A stretch of 64,000 nt of DNA from Acidimicrobiales bacterium. GTDB lineage: Bacteria > Actinomycetota > Acidimicrobiia > Acidimicrobiales > MedAcidi-G1. Below, in pieces: positions 57,947 to 64,000 of the stretch (the first letter of the stretch is position 1; every line of letters begins with the position of its first letter). The notes under the pieces are model-generated. The model had not been told where the DNA came from. It worked only from the letters and a program-made list of their open reading frames with translations, and did no database searches. The position numbers and the translations under genes were made by a program. The stretch covers positions 1 to 64,000 of the forward strand of contig JAAZZG010000007.1 of assembly GCA_014237715.1 (NCBI GenBank). Reading direction: 5' to 3'.

Positions 57947-58729
57947 TTACCAGGCCAGCTTCGGGCCGCCACGTTCGCCGGGCCAACGCGAGCCGCCGAT
58001 GGTGTCGGCGTACGGCCAGAAGGCCACCGGGTCCAGGGGCCCGCCGTTGGTGATCGAGCGTTCCTTGTGTCGGGACGTCACCAGCCGGGCATCCACTAGG
58101 TCTTCCATGGGCAGGAGTTCGGTGTATGGATCCCACGGGCTGTCCCGCAGCACCAGCTCGCCGTCGAGGGTCTCGACGTGGACCGGTTCGCTGACCTGGT
58201 GGACGTGCACCACATGCGGGGGGAAATCCCACTGGCCCTCGGCGCCTCCGATGGCCCGGGAGTACTTCGTCCACCACTCGTCGTGCACGACATCAGACCC
58301 GTCGGTGTCCGCTTCGCCGGTGATCGTGCCCCGGAACTCCAGGAACGTGTACCCCTGATGGGTACAGGTGGCCTCGATGCGGTCACCGAGGCGGAAGTAG
58401 CGGGTAGTGCACGGGAACTTGGGCTGGCCGTTGGTCTCAGAGCTGACGAAGATCGCCGCTTCCTGGTCGATGCCGATCCCGAACGAGTACTGGCCCTTGA
58501 TTCCGTTCCACACGGCATCGACCTTGGTGGACACGCCGTACTCCGGTTCATTGCGGATGGGCACGCAGTAGATCCCGACGTACACGTTCGGGCTGCCGGT
58601 GGGTTCAATCCCAGGTGGTAGCAGTGGGGCGATCCGGTCAGGGTCGGTCCGGTAGACGATGTTTAGCTTCGGGTGGGCGGCGATCTCCGCCGGCCGTGCC
58701 GTGGGTTTGGTCAAGGTGGTTTCAGACAT
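57947..58729 (-). CDS. Acetoacetate decarboxylase-like (ADCSL) protein
   Basis: A 260-aa protein of the acetoacetate-decarboxylase superfamily. 'LNIVYRTDPDRIAPLLPPGIEP' near residue 22, 'VGIYCVPIRNEPEYG' and 'SSETNGQPKFPCTTRYFRLGDRIEAT' with the Schiff-base Lys in 'PKF' near 108 are the family positions. Superfamily members include decarboxylases, cyclases and aldolase-dehydratases, so the reaction is uncertain. 'PWDPYTELLPMEDLVDAR' lies near the end. The start is 36 nt upstream of the next gene on the minus strand, so the two are probably cotranscribed. Confidence 0.8.
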   Translation of the reverse strand: MSETTLTKPTARPAEIAAHPKLNIVYRTDPDRIAPLLPPGIEPTGSPNVYVGIYCVPIRNEPEYGVSTKVDAVWNGIKGQYSFGIGIDQEAAIFVSSETNGQPKFPCTTRYFRLGDRIEATCTHQGYTFLEFRGTITGEADTDGSDVVHDEWWTKYSRAIGGAEGQWDFPPHVVHVHQVSEPVHVETLDGELVLRDSPWDPYTELLPMEDLVDARLVTSRHKERSITNGGPLDPVAFWPYADTIGGSRWPGERGGPKLAW

Positions 58730-58810
58730 GGTGTCAGCCTGCCGGATCGTCGGCCCGGAGGCCCAATCGGTCCGGAGGCCGCCGGACCGATTCGATCCAG
58801 CGACGGGTGC

Positions 58811-59008
58811 TCAGTCGCGCTCGTGGCGGGCCTTCTTGGCCGCCAGGCGCTCGGCCACCTTCACGTCGTTTCGCTCCACGGCGGTCTTGGCCGTCAGCAT
58901 CACTATCTGCACGATGGTGAAGATGATGGACAGGAGCACCAGCACCGGCCAGCCGATGATGAGGCCGATCACGAGGGCCAGAAGCCCGATGGCGGTGGAG
59001 ACGATCAC
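58811..59008 (-). CDS. Small membrane protein (65 aa)
   Basis: Residues 3-39 form two adjacent hydrophobic helices ('AIGLLALVIGLIIGW', 'VLVLLSIIFTIVQIVML') followed by a highly charged cytoplasmic tail (about 46-65, 'RLAAKKARHERD'). No known family. The GTG start at 59008 is supported by TAGGGT 7 nt upstream. It stands between the acetoacetate-decarboxylase-like gene and a MarR gene. Confidence 0.72.
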   Translation of the reverse strand: MIVSTAIGLLALVIGLIIGWPVLVLLSIIFTIVQIVMLTAKTAVERNDVKVAERLAAKKARHERD

Positions 59009-59015
59009 GGGTCGG

Positions 59016-59021
59016 ACCCTA
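59016..59021 (-). promoter_or_regulatory. -10 hexamer TAGGGT, leaderless promoter of a small membrane protein
   Basis: On the minus strand TAGGGT lies 7 nt before GTG 59008. Confidence 0.4.
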
Positions 59022-59053
59022 GGGGAGCGGACCCGTTGCCGTTGGACCCGCTT

Positions 59054-59098
59054 CTGGAGGACTCGTCGCTGGAGGACCTGTAGCTGGAGGACCCGTTA
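59054..59098. repeat. 15-bp tandem repeat downstream of marR
   Basis: Three units with core CTGGAGGAC start at 59054, 59069 and 59084 (period 15; the last 6 bases vary). They lie just after the MarR stop (minus strand) and before the small membrane protein. Confidence 0.75.
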
Positions 59099-59114
59099 CG
59101 GGTGATGAGCGGAA

Positions 59115-59621
59115 TCAGAAGTCCCCGGCGGCGGCGCGCAGCGAGCGGAGGCTGTTGGTGACCGCGGTCAGATCCGGTGTCTCCATGCCGTCCAGACCGA
59201 ACCCCACGTCGCCTAGCGCGGCGGCAGCCCTCTCGACTCGCGTGCGTCCCGCAGGAGTGATCTCGACCAGCGTGGTCCGCCGGTCGGTGGGGTGGGGAAT
59301 CCTGGTCACCAGCCCTTCGGCCTCCAGCCGGTCGACGGTGTTGGTGACGCTGGTGGGATGCACCTGGAGCCGTTCGCCCATGCGACCCATGGGCATGGCG
59401 CCGGTCCGGGTGAACGACAGCAGGGCCAGCGCCTCGAAGCGGCTGAACATCAGGTCGAACGGCTCGAGGGTTGCGTCGATCCGCTTGAGAAGGATCTGGT
59501 GGGCCCGGGTGATCGACGTGGCGGCTGCCATGGCGTCCACGGCTCCCCAACCTCTGGCCTCCCAGTTGCGACGGGCCTCGGCGATCGGGTCGAAGGGGAG
59601 GGGGGCGTCCGGGGGAGGCAT
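59115..59621 (-). CDS. MarR-family transcriptional regulator
   Basis: A 168-aa winged-helix dimer. 'ITRAHQILLKRIDATLEPFDLMFSRFEALALLSFT' is the N-terminal dimerisation region plus helix 2. The HTH is 'PMGRMGERLQVHPTSVTNTVDRLEAEGLV' at about 77-105, and the wing 'RIPHPTDRRTTLVEITPAGRTRVE' follows. It is divergent from the B12-dependent mutase with 61 nt between starts and is likely its regulator. ATG 59621 has TACGCT 6 nt upstream. The ligand is probably an acyl-CoA or aromatic acid, but that is inference. Confidence 0.9.
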   Translation of the reverse strand: MPPPDAPLPFDPIAEARRNWEARGWGAVDAMAAATSITRAHQILLKRIDATLEPFDLMFSRFEALALLSFTRTGAMPMGRMGERLQVHPTSVTNTVDRLEAEGLVTRIPHPTDRRTTLVEITPAGRTRVERAAAALGDVGFGLDGMETPDLTAVTNSLRSLRAAAGDF

Positions 59622-59627
59622 CCGTCC

Positions 59628-59633
59628 AGCGTA
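59628..59633 (-). promoter_or_regulatory. -10 hexamer TACGCT, leaderless promoter of marR
   Basis: On the minus strand TACGCT lies 6 nt before ATG 59621. Confidence 0.4.
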
Positions 59634-59646
59634 GTGGCATGGTTGG

Positions 59647-59676
59647 TTGGCAGATAGTCGGACGCCCAAGTATCCT
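59647..59676 (+). promoter_or_regulatory. Promoter of the acyl-CoA mutase operon (TTGGCA-N18-TATCCT)
   Basis: -35 TTGGCA (59647-59652, five of six to consensus), 18-nt spacer, -10 TATCCT (59671-59676), then 6 nt to ATG 59683, so the transcript should be leaderless. Best promoter match in the window. It lies back to back with the marR promoter. Confidence 0.55.
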
Positions 59677-59682
59677 CGCGAC

Positions 59683-61314
59683 ATGGTTGGTAAGAACACC
59701 GATAGGGCCAGAGGTGGTACCTCGGAAGCATCGTCACCGGATGACCGGTATCGCACCCTGTCGGGGATTCTTGTCGATCGGGTGTACGGCGACGGACCGT
59801 TGCCCGGCGAGTTTCCCTACACCCGGGGGGTGCACGCCGACATGTACCGGTCCCGCCTGTGGACCATGCGGATGTTCGCCGGCTTCGGCACGGCTACCGA
59901 CACCAACGCCCGCTTCCGCGAACTACTGGCCGCCGGGGGCACCGGCCTGTCCACGGCGTTCGACATGCCCACGCTCATGGGCCGCGACTCGGACCACGAC
60001 TGGGCACTTGGCGAGGTCGGCCGTGCCGGGGTGGCCGTCGACACCGTTGAGGACATGGTCGACCTGTACGCCGGCATCGACCTGGGAACCGTGTCCACGT
60101 CGATGACCATCAACGGGCCGGCGTCCATCCTGCTGGCCATGTACGTCGTCGTCGCCGAGGAGGGTGGTGTCATCCGGGGTGACCTGAGCGGCACGCTCCA
60201 GAACGACATCCTCAAGGAGTACCAGGCCCAGAAGGAGTACGTCTTTCCGCCACGGCCGTCGGTCCGACTAGTCACCGATGTCATGGCGTTCACCGCCGCC
60301 GAAATGCCCCGTTGGAACCCGGTGTCGATCTCCGGCTATCACATCCGTGAGGCCGGCTCGACGGCCGCCCAAGAGTTGGCCTTCACGTTGGCCAACGGGT
60401 TCGCCTACGTGGAGGCGGCGGTGGCCGCCGGCATGGACGTCGACGACTTCGCCCCGCGACTGAGCTTCTTCTTCAACAGTCACAACGACTTCTTCGAGGA
60501 GGTGGGCAAGTTCCGGGCGGCTCGGCGCCTCTGGGCTCGCTGGATGCGTGATCGTTACGGCGCCAATGACGAACGAAGCCTGAAGCTGCGGTTCCACACG
60601 CAGACCGCCGGCGTGTCGCTTACCGCCCATCAGCCTGAGGTGAACATCGCCCGGGTGGCCATCCAGGCTCTGGCCGGCGTCCTGGGCGGTACCCAGAGCC
60701 TCCACACCGATTCCTACGACGAGGCGTTGGCGCTTCCGAGTGAGGACGCGGTCCGCGTCGCCCTCCGTACCCAGCAGGTCATCGCCCATGAAACCGGGGT
60801 GGTCAACACGGCCGACCCGTTGGGTGGTTCGGCTTACGTGGAGTGGATGACTGACGAGATGGAACGCCGGGCCGAGGAGGTCTTCGCCCACCTCGAGGGT
60901 CTAGGGGACGGCTCGCTGCTCGAGGGCGTGTACGCCGGGATCGACAGCGGCTGGTTCGTCGGCGAGATCGCCGATGCCGCCTACCGCTACGAGCGCGAGG
61001 TGAACGCCGGCGAGCGGATCGTGGTGGGCGTCAATGCGTTCACCGAGGGCGATGATCCGGAGCGCCGCCGCCTGCTGCGTATTGGTCAGGACACAGAGGA
61101 CCTCCAACGCAAACGCCTGGCCACCGTCAGACAGGACCGCGATGACGCAGCGGTAGCCGCGACGCTGGCCCGGGTGGCCACCGACGCCGCCCAGCCCACC
61201 GTCAACCTCATGCCTGCTCTGGTCGATGCCGTCCGGGCCCGGGCCACCGTTGGGGAGGTCGTCGACACGCTCGAGGCCGAGTTCGGGACCTACGTCGAAC
61301 GGGCGGTGGTGTGA
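59683..61314 (+). CDS. B12-dependent acyl-CoA mutase, large (substrate-binding) subunit, isobutyryl-CoA-mutase-like
   Basis: A 543-aa TIM-barrel subunit of the methylmalonyl-CoA mutase family without the B12 domain, which is the separate next gene. The family core is '[33 protein letters not shown]' near 45-77. Two residues that set substrate choice differ from methylmalonyl-CoA mutase: its Tyr89 is Phe65 here and its Arg207 is Gln183 ('YQAQKEYVF'). The spacing of 118 is identical, and Phe/Gln is the isobutyryl-CoA mutase pair known from Streptomyces IcmA (Phe80/Gln198). The Arg that would bind the substrate carboxylate is therefore absent. The reaction is likely isobutyryl-CoA to n-butyryl-CoA or a related non-carboxylated acyl-CoA. 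Confidence 0.88.
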   Translation: MVGKNTDRARGGTSEASSPDDRYRTLSGILVDRVYGDGPLPGEFPYTRGVHADMYRSRLWTMRMFAGFGTATDTNARFRELLAAGGTGLSTAFDMPTLMGRDSDHDWALGEVGRAGVAVDTVEDMVDLYAGIDLGTVSTSMTINGPASILLAMYVVVAEEGGVIRGDLSGTLQNDILKEYQAQKEYVFPPRPSVRLVTDVMAFTAAEMPRWNPVSISGYHIREAGSTAAQELAFTLANGFAYVEAAVAAGMDVDDFAPRLSFFFNSHNDFFEEVGKFRAARRLWARWMRDRYGANDERSLKLRFHTQTAGVSLTAHQPEVNIARVAIQALAGVLGGTQSLHTDSYDEALALPSEDAVRVALRTQQVIAHETGVVNTADPLGGSAYVEWMTDEMERRAEEVFAHLEGLGDGSLLEGVYAGIDSGWFVGEIADAAYRYEREVNAGERIVVGVNAFTEGDDPERRRLLRIGQDTEDLQRKRLATVRQDRDDAAVAATLARVATDAAQPTVNLMPALVDAVRARATVGEVVDTLEAEFGTYVERAVV

Positions 61315-61715
61315 TGAATGAGACGCCGCTGCGGGTTGTTCTGGCCAAGTTGGGGTTGGATGGCCACGACCGGGGCCTCAAGGTGGTGGCCCGGATGCTG
61401 CGTGATGGTGGCATGGAGGTCGTGTACCTCGGCCTGCGCCAGACCACCGACACCATCATCGACGCGGTCGAGCAGGAGGACGCCGACGTGGTCGGCATCT
61501 CGATGCTCAACGCCGGACACCTGACGCTTGGCCCCCGCATGGTCGAGGCGCTGGCCGACGCCGGGCTGGACGTGCCGGTGGTGATCGGTGGCATCGTCCC
61601 CGACGAGGACCGACCCGCCATGGCCGCCGCCGGCGTGGCCGGGGTGCTCGGTCCGGGGGCTTCGGCCGACGAGGTCGTGGCCTGCGTCCGGGCGGCCGCC
61701 GACACCCGGAGCTGA
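61314..61715 (+). CDS. Acyl-CoA mutase small subunit, B12-binding
   Basis: A 133-aa Rossmann-like cobalamin domain. It has the DXHXXG signature 'GLDGHDRG' with the Co-ligating His18, then 'VVGISML' (SXL) and 'VVIGGIVPDED' (GG). It supplies adenosylcobalamin to the large subunit. The separate-subunit layout is that of IcmA/IcmB and of archaeal mutases, not of the fused MutB. The start overlaps the large-subunit stop by one base. Confidence 0.94.
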   Translation: MNETPLRVVLAKLGLDGHDRGLKVVARMLRDGGMEVVYLGLRQTTDTIIDAVEQEDADVVGISMLNAGHLTLGPRMVEALADAGLDVPVVIGGIVPDEDRPAMAAAGVAGVLGPGASADEVVACVRAAADTRS

Positions 61716-61721
61716 TCGGCG

Positions 61722-62810
61722 GTGCCCGGGGAGACCAGGTCCATTGCTGAACTGGTGGCCGCCGCCCGGGGTAGCGAACGTCGGGCCACCGCCCGGCTCC
61801 TGACCCTTGTCGAGCGGGGCGGACCACCGGCCGACGAGGTGGCCGAACGGGCCTGGTCGGCGCTCGGTGGCAGGGCTTCTAGCGGAGCGACTAGCGACGG
61901 TGGGGACGGCAACGGGCATCGTGCCCACGTGATCGGTCTGACCGGGCCACCGGGTGCCGGCAAGTCCACCCTGGTCGCTGCCTGGACGACCCGACTGGTC
62001 GAACGGGGGTACCGGCCGGCCGTGCTGGCCGTCGATCCGTCGTCCCCACTCACCGGGGGCGCCATCCTCGGCGACCGGGTCCGCATGGCGGAGGCCACGG
62101 CTGCGGGCGTGTTCATCCGATCCATGGCCACCCGGGGTCATGCGGGAGGCCTGGCGCTCGCTGTGCCCGGCATGGTGCGGGTGCTGGACCTGGCCGGATT
62201 CGACCCGGTGATTGTCGAGACGGTGGGCGTCGGTCAGGTGGAGGTCGACGTGGCCTCCACGGCCGACACCGTGCTGGTGGTGGTGACCCCGGGTATGGGT
62301 GATGCGGTGCAGGCCAATAAGGCCGGTCTGCTCGAGGTGGCCGACGTGTTCGCGGTGAACAAGTCCGACCGGCCCGATGCCGCGGATGCACGGCGTGACC
62401 TCGAGCTCATGCTCGACCTCTCGGACCTGACTGGCCATGGGCGCGCCGGCACGGGTACGGACACCCGTCCGTCGATCATCTCGACGGTGGCCACCACCGG
62501 GGTCGGCGTGGACGATCTCGCCGATGCCACCGATGCCCACCTGACAGCCCAGGTTGCTGCCGGTGCCCTGGCGGGCCGCCGCGAGGATCGGTGGCGGGCC
62601 GAGGTCCGATCGCACCTCGACCGGCTGTTGTTGGACGCGTCCCGCAGTGCCATCGCTGGGTCCCTTCCCGCTAGCGGTGCTCCGGGCGCCGTGGCCCGCT
62701 CCCTTTCCGAAGGGGTGGCCGACCGTCTGCTCGGCCACCGGATCCCGGGTGACAGGACGGCGGGTGAACCGGCCGGGCACGAGGGCGGCGCCGCGGAGGG
62801 GGATCGTTAG
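61722..62810 (+). CDS. meaB: MeaB-type GTPase, mutase-associated chaperone
   Basis: A 362-aa G3E-family GTPase that gates adenosylcobalamin loading and protects acyl-CoA mutases. Walker A 'GLTGPPGAGKSTLVAAW' is at about 73-89. Other landmarks are 'LAVDPSSPLTGGAILGDRVRM', switch region 'ETVGVGQVEVDVASTADTVL', 'NKSDRPDA' (GTP base specificity) and the C-terminal dimerisation helix. A Gly/Ser-rich insert (about 50-66) and a 30-residue Ala/Gly tail are unusual. It starts 6 nt after the B12 subunit. Its TAG stop belongs to the promoter hexamer of the next gene. Confidence 0.94.
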   Translation: MPGETRSIAELVAAARGSERRATARLLTLVERGGPPADEVAERAWSALGGRASSGATSDGGDGNGHRAHVIGLTGPPGAGKSTLVAAWTTRLVERGYRPAVLAVDPSSPLTGGAILGDRVRMAEATAAGVFIRSMATRGHAGGLALAVPGMVRVLDLAGFDPVIVETVGVGQVEVDVASTADTVLVVVTPGMGDAVQANKAGLLEVADVFAVNKSDRPDAADARRDLELMLDLSDLTGHGRAGTGTDTRPSIISTVATTGVGVDDLADATDAHLTAQVAAGALAGRREDRWRAEVRSHLDRLLLDASRSAIAGSLPASGAPGAVARSLSEGVADRLLGHRIPGDRTAGEPAGHEGGAAEGDR

Positions 62811-62813
62811 GCT
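62808..62813 (+). promoter_or_regulatory. -10 hexamer TAGGCT overlapping the meaB stop codon
   Basis: TAGGCT lies 8 nt before GTG 62822 and begins with the meaB stop codon. Confidence 0.38.
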
Positions 62814-62821
62814 TCCAATCT

Positions 62822-63301
62822 GTGGTGGCCAACCCCCTCTCTCTTCCGGCGCGACTCTGGCGGGAACACGGAACAACGCTCATCCGGTTCTCCCGGGTGT
62901 CGCTCGTCAACGTGTTCATCGGCCAGTCCCTGCTGTTCCTATTTCACAGCGTCATCGGCTGGCCCGGCGCCTTCGCCAACATGGCGGCGGTGGCCATCAG
63001 CAGTTGGCCCGCCTACTGGCTGAGCCGCCACTACGTTTGGGAACAGGAGCAGGGTGGACACACGGTGGGTGAGATCGCCCCGTTCTGGATGCTCTCGTTC
63101 GCCGGGTTGTTCCTGTCCACCGCAGCGGTCGGTGTGGTCGATTCCATCTTCGGCGGTGCCCTGTCGGTTCAGCTGGCCAACGCCGGCGCCTTCGCCGCCC
63201 TGTGGATCGTGCGGTACCTGGTCTTCCATCACGTGATCTGGGGCGACAAGGATGAAGCACCGGCGGGAGAGGTCGCCGCCGGAGACTCCGACGGAACCTG
63301 A
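62822..63301 (+). CDS. GtrA-like membrane protein
   Basis: A 159-aa protein with four transmembrane helices (roughly 20-40, 48-68, 82-103, 113-135), the GtrA/DPMS layout. 'FSRVSLVNVFIGQSLLFLF' and 'RHYVWEQEQ' (the conserved R-x-x-V-F/W after helix 2) and 'WIVRYLVFHHVIWG' at the end fit the family. Such proteins help move lipid-linked sugars across the membrane. The C-terminal 20 residues are acidic and unconserved. GTG 62822 or 62825 is the start. Confidence 0.85.
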   Translation: MVANPLSLPARLWREHGTTLIRFSRVSLVNVFIGQSLLFLFHSVIGWPGAFANMAAVAISSWPAYWLSRHYVWEQEQGGHTVGEIAPFWMLSFAGLFLSTAAVGVVDSIFGGALSVQLANAGAFAALWIVRYLVFHHVIWGDKDEAPAGEVAAGDSDGT

Positions 63302-63305
63302 ATCG

Positions 63306-64000
63306 GTGGATTCCGTATCTGGAGCCCTCTCCACCGGAGGCATCTCCTCGACAGGCGACGCCCGGTCGGTCCGGTCCGCCGAGGTGCTGGCCCATGCGGT
63401 CGCCGCCCGTGGCTTCATGCCGGCCGACGAGGGGCGCGCCCTGTTCGACCACGCCAGCAGCGTTGGACAGCAGGGCATCGACGGTCCGTGGTTGGAGATC
63501 GGCAGCTACTGCGGCAAGTCCGCCTGCTACCTCGGTGCCGCGGCCGAATCCGCCGGTCGCCAACTGTTCGCTCTGGACCACCATCGGGGCTCAGAGGAGA
63601 ACCAGGCCGGCTGGGAACACCATGAACCCGACCTCGTCGATCCGGCCATCGGTCGGATGGACACCCTGCCGGTCTTCCGGCGCACCATCCACGATGCCGG
63701 GCTGGAGGGCACCGTGGTGGCCCTCGTCGGGGACTCGCCGTCGGTGGCCGCCGTTTGGCAGACCTCGCTCGCCCTGTTGTTCATCGACGGGGGGCACGGC
63801 ACCGAGCCGGCCCATCTGGATTACGAGGGTTGGGTGCCGCACCTGGCTGTAGGCGGTCTCCTGCTGATCCACGACGTCTTCGCGGATCCGGCCGATGGCG
63901 GTTGCCCGCCGTTCGAGATCTGGAGCCGAGCCGTCGGATCTGGGGCGTTCACCGAGGTCGACGCGGTTGGGTCGCTCCGGGTCCTCCGGCGCACCGGCTC
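63306..64000 (+). CDS. Class I SAM-dependent methyltransferase (3' end outside window)
   Basis: The frame is open to the window end (231 codons). Motif I is 'WLEIGSYCGKSACYLGAAAE' at about 60-79, acidic 'LFALDHHRGSEEN' follows, then 'LALLFIDGGHGTEPAHLDYEGWVPHLAVGGLLLIHDVF' as in Methyltransf_24 proteins. The substrate is unknown; next to GtrA it may modify an envelope sugar or lipid. GTG 63306 was chosen; an in-frame ATG at 63252 would overlap GtrA by 50 bases. Confidence 0.8.
   Translation, partial: MDSVSGALSTGGISSTGDARSVRSAEVLAHAVAARGFMPADEGRALFDHASSVGQQGIDGPWLEIGSYCGKSACYLGAAAESAGRQLFALDHHRGSEENQAGWEHHEPDLVDPAIGRMDTLPVFRRTIHDAGLEGTVVALVGDSPSVAAVWQTSLALLFIDGGHGTEPAHLDYEGWVPHLAVGGLLLIHDVFADPADGGCPPFEIWSRAVGSGAFTEVDAVGSLRVLRRTG

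Noticed and set aside
59622-59682. Cobalamin riboswitch before the B12-dependent mutase
   Set aside because: The gap is only 61 nt, far shorter than the element, and the promoter predicts a leaderless transcript.
61290-62876. A 528-codon minus-strand frame opposite the B12 subunit and meaB
   Set aside because: It is antisense to clear family members with intact motifs and is low-complexity.

Overview
The window is a gene-dense, very GC-rich bacterial chromosome segment (about two thirds GC or more by eye). Its gene content points to an actinobacterium, most likely of the class Acidimicrobiia. The evidence is: a GuaB3-type IMP dehydrogenase beside guaA; a DUF2342/F420-associated zincin, a DUF3263 protein and an F420-dependent LLM oxidoreductase; a mycothiol-dependent-isomerase-like protein; the order tilS-hpt-folE-folP-folB-folK then nadC-coaX-lysS-clpC; an actinobacterial-type coproheme decarboxylase; a CysO-like carrier; and lipoproteins whose mature N-terminus is an Ala/Thr/Glu/Pro-rich linker. 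No phage, insertion sequence or CRISPR was seen.

Layout: 0-3.4 kb holds the end of one groEL, a NUDIX CoA-diphosphatase-like gene and a PLP decarboxylase. 3.5-8.6 kb holds guaB3-guaA and three poorly known genes. 8.7-12.1 kb holds an LLM oxidoreductase divergent from pcrA. 12.2-18 kb holds tRNA-Thr(CGT), a small membrane protein, a DUF2342 zincin and a tightly overlapping tilS/hpt/folate operon that contains a phosphatase-like protein without its catalytic Cys. 18-25 kb holds nadC-coaX-lysS, a polyprenyl synthase and clpC. 25-32 kb holds an LppM-like/dead-HAD fusion, radA, a dienelactone hydrolase, a Crp regulator and ispD-ispF-rlmB. 32-35.3 kb holds a membrane protein, its decayed copy, tRNA-Thr(TGT), a LytR_C protein, glycerate kinase and a CysO-like protein. 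35.4-37.2 kb holds a second, complete groEL under a CIRCE operator. 37.3-45.6 kb holds fdhD, chdC, larE, amt, glnD, a NUDIX gene and a PAC2 gene. 45.7-54.5 kb holds a GNAT gene and an M20 amidohydrolase/Dpp-type ABC transporter operon whose binding protein is a fusion of two different binding-protein families. 54.6-58.7 kb is a small uncharacterised catabolic-looking cluster (class II aldolase, SnoaL-like, Rieske, unknown, acetoacetate-decarboxylase-like). 59-64 kb holds a MarR regulator divergent from a B12-dependent acyl-CoA mutase operon (large subunit, B12 subunit, MeaB), then GtrA and a methyltransferase cut by the window end.

Two patterns run through the window. First, at least 17 genes have a TANNNT hexamer (often TAGGNT) 6-8 nt before the start codon and no Shine-Dalgarno sequence, as expected for leaderless mRNAs; three of these hexamers use the stop codon of the gene upstream. 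Second, short tandem repeats sit immediately after, or across, the stop codons of three genes.

The most unusual objects are the TauA-DppA fusion binding protein, the LppM/pseudo-HAD fusion, the acyl-CoA mutase whose two substrate-selecting residues match isobutyryl-CoA mutase rather than methylmalonyl-CoA mutase, and the pseudo-phosphatase in the folate operon. Family assignments rest on motif recognition by eye; no database search was run.
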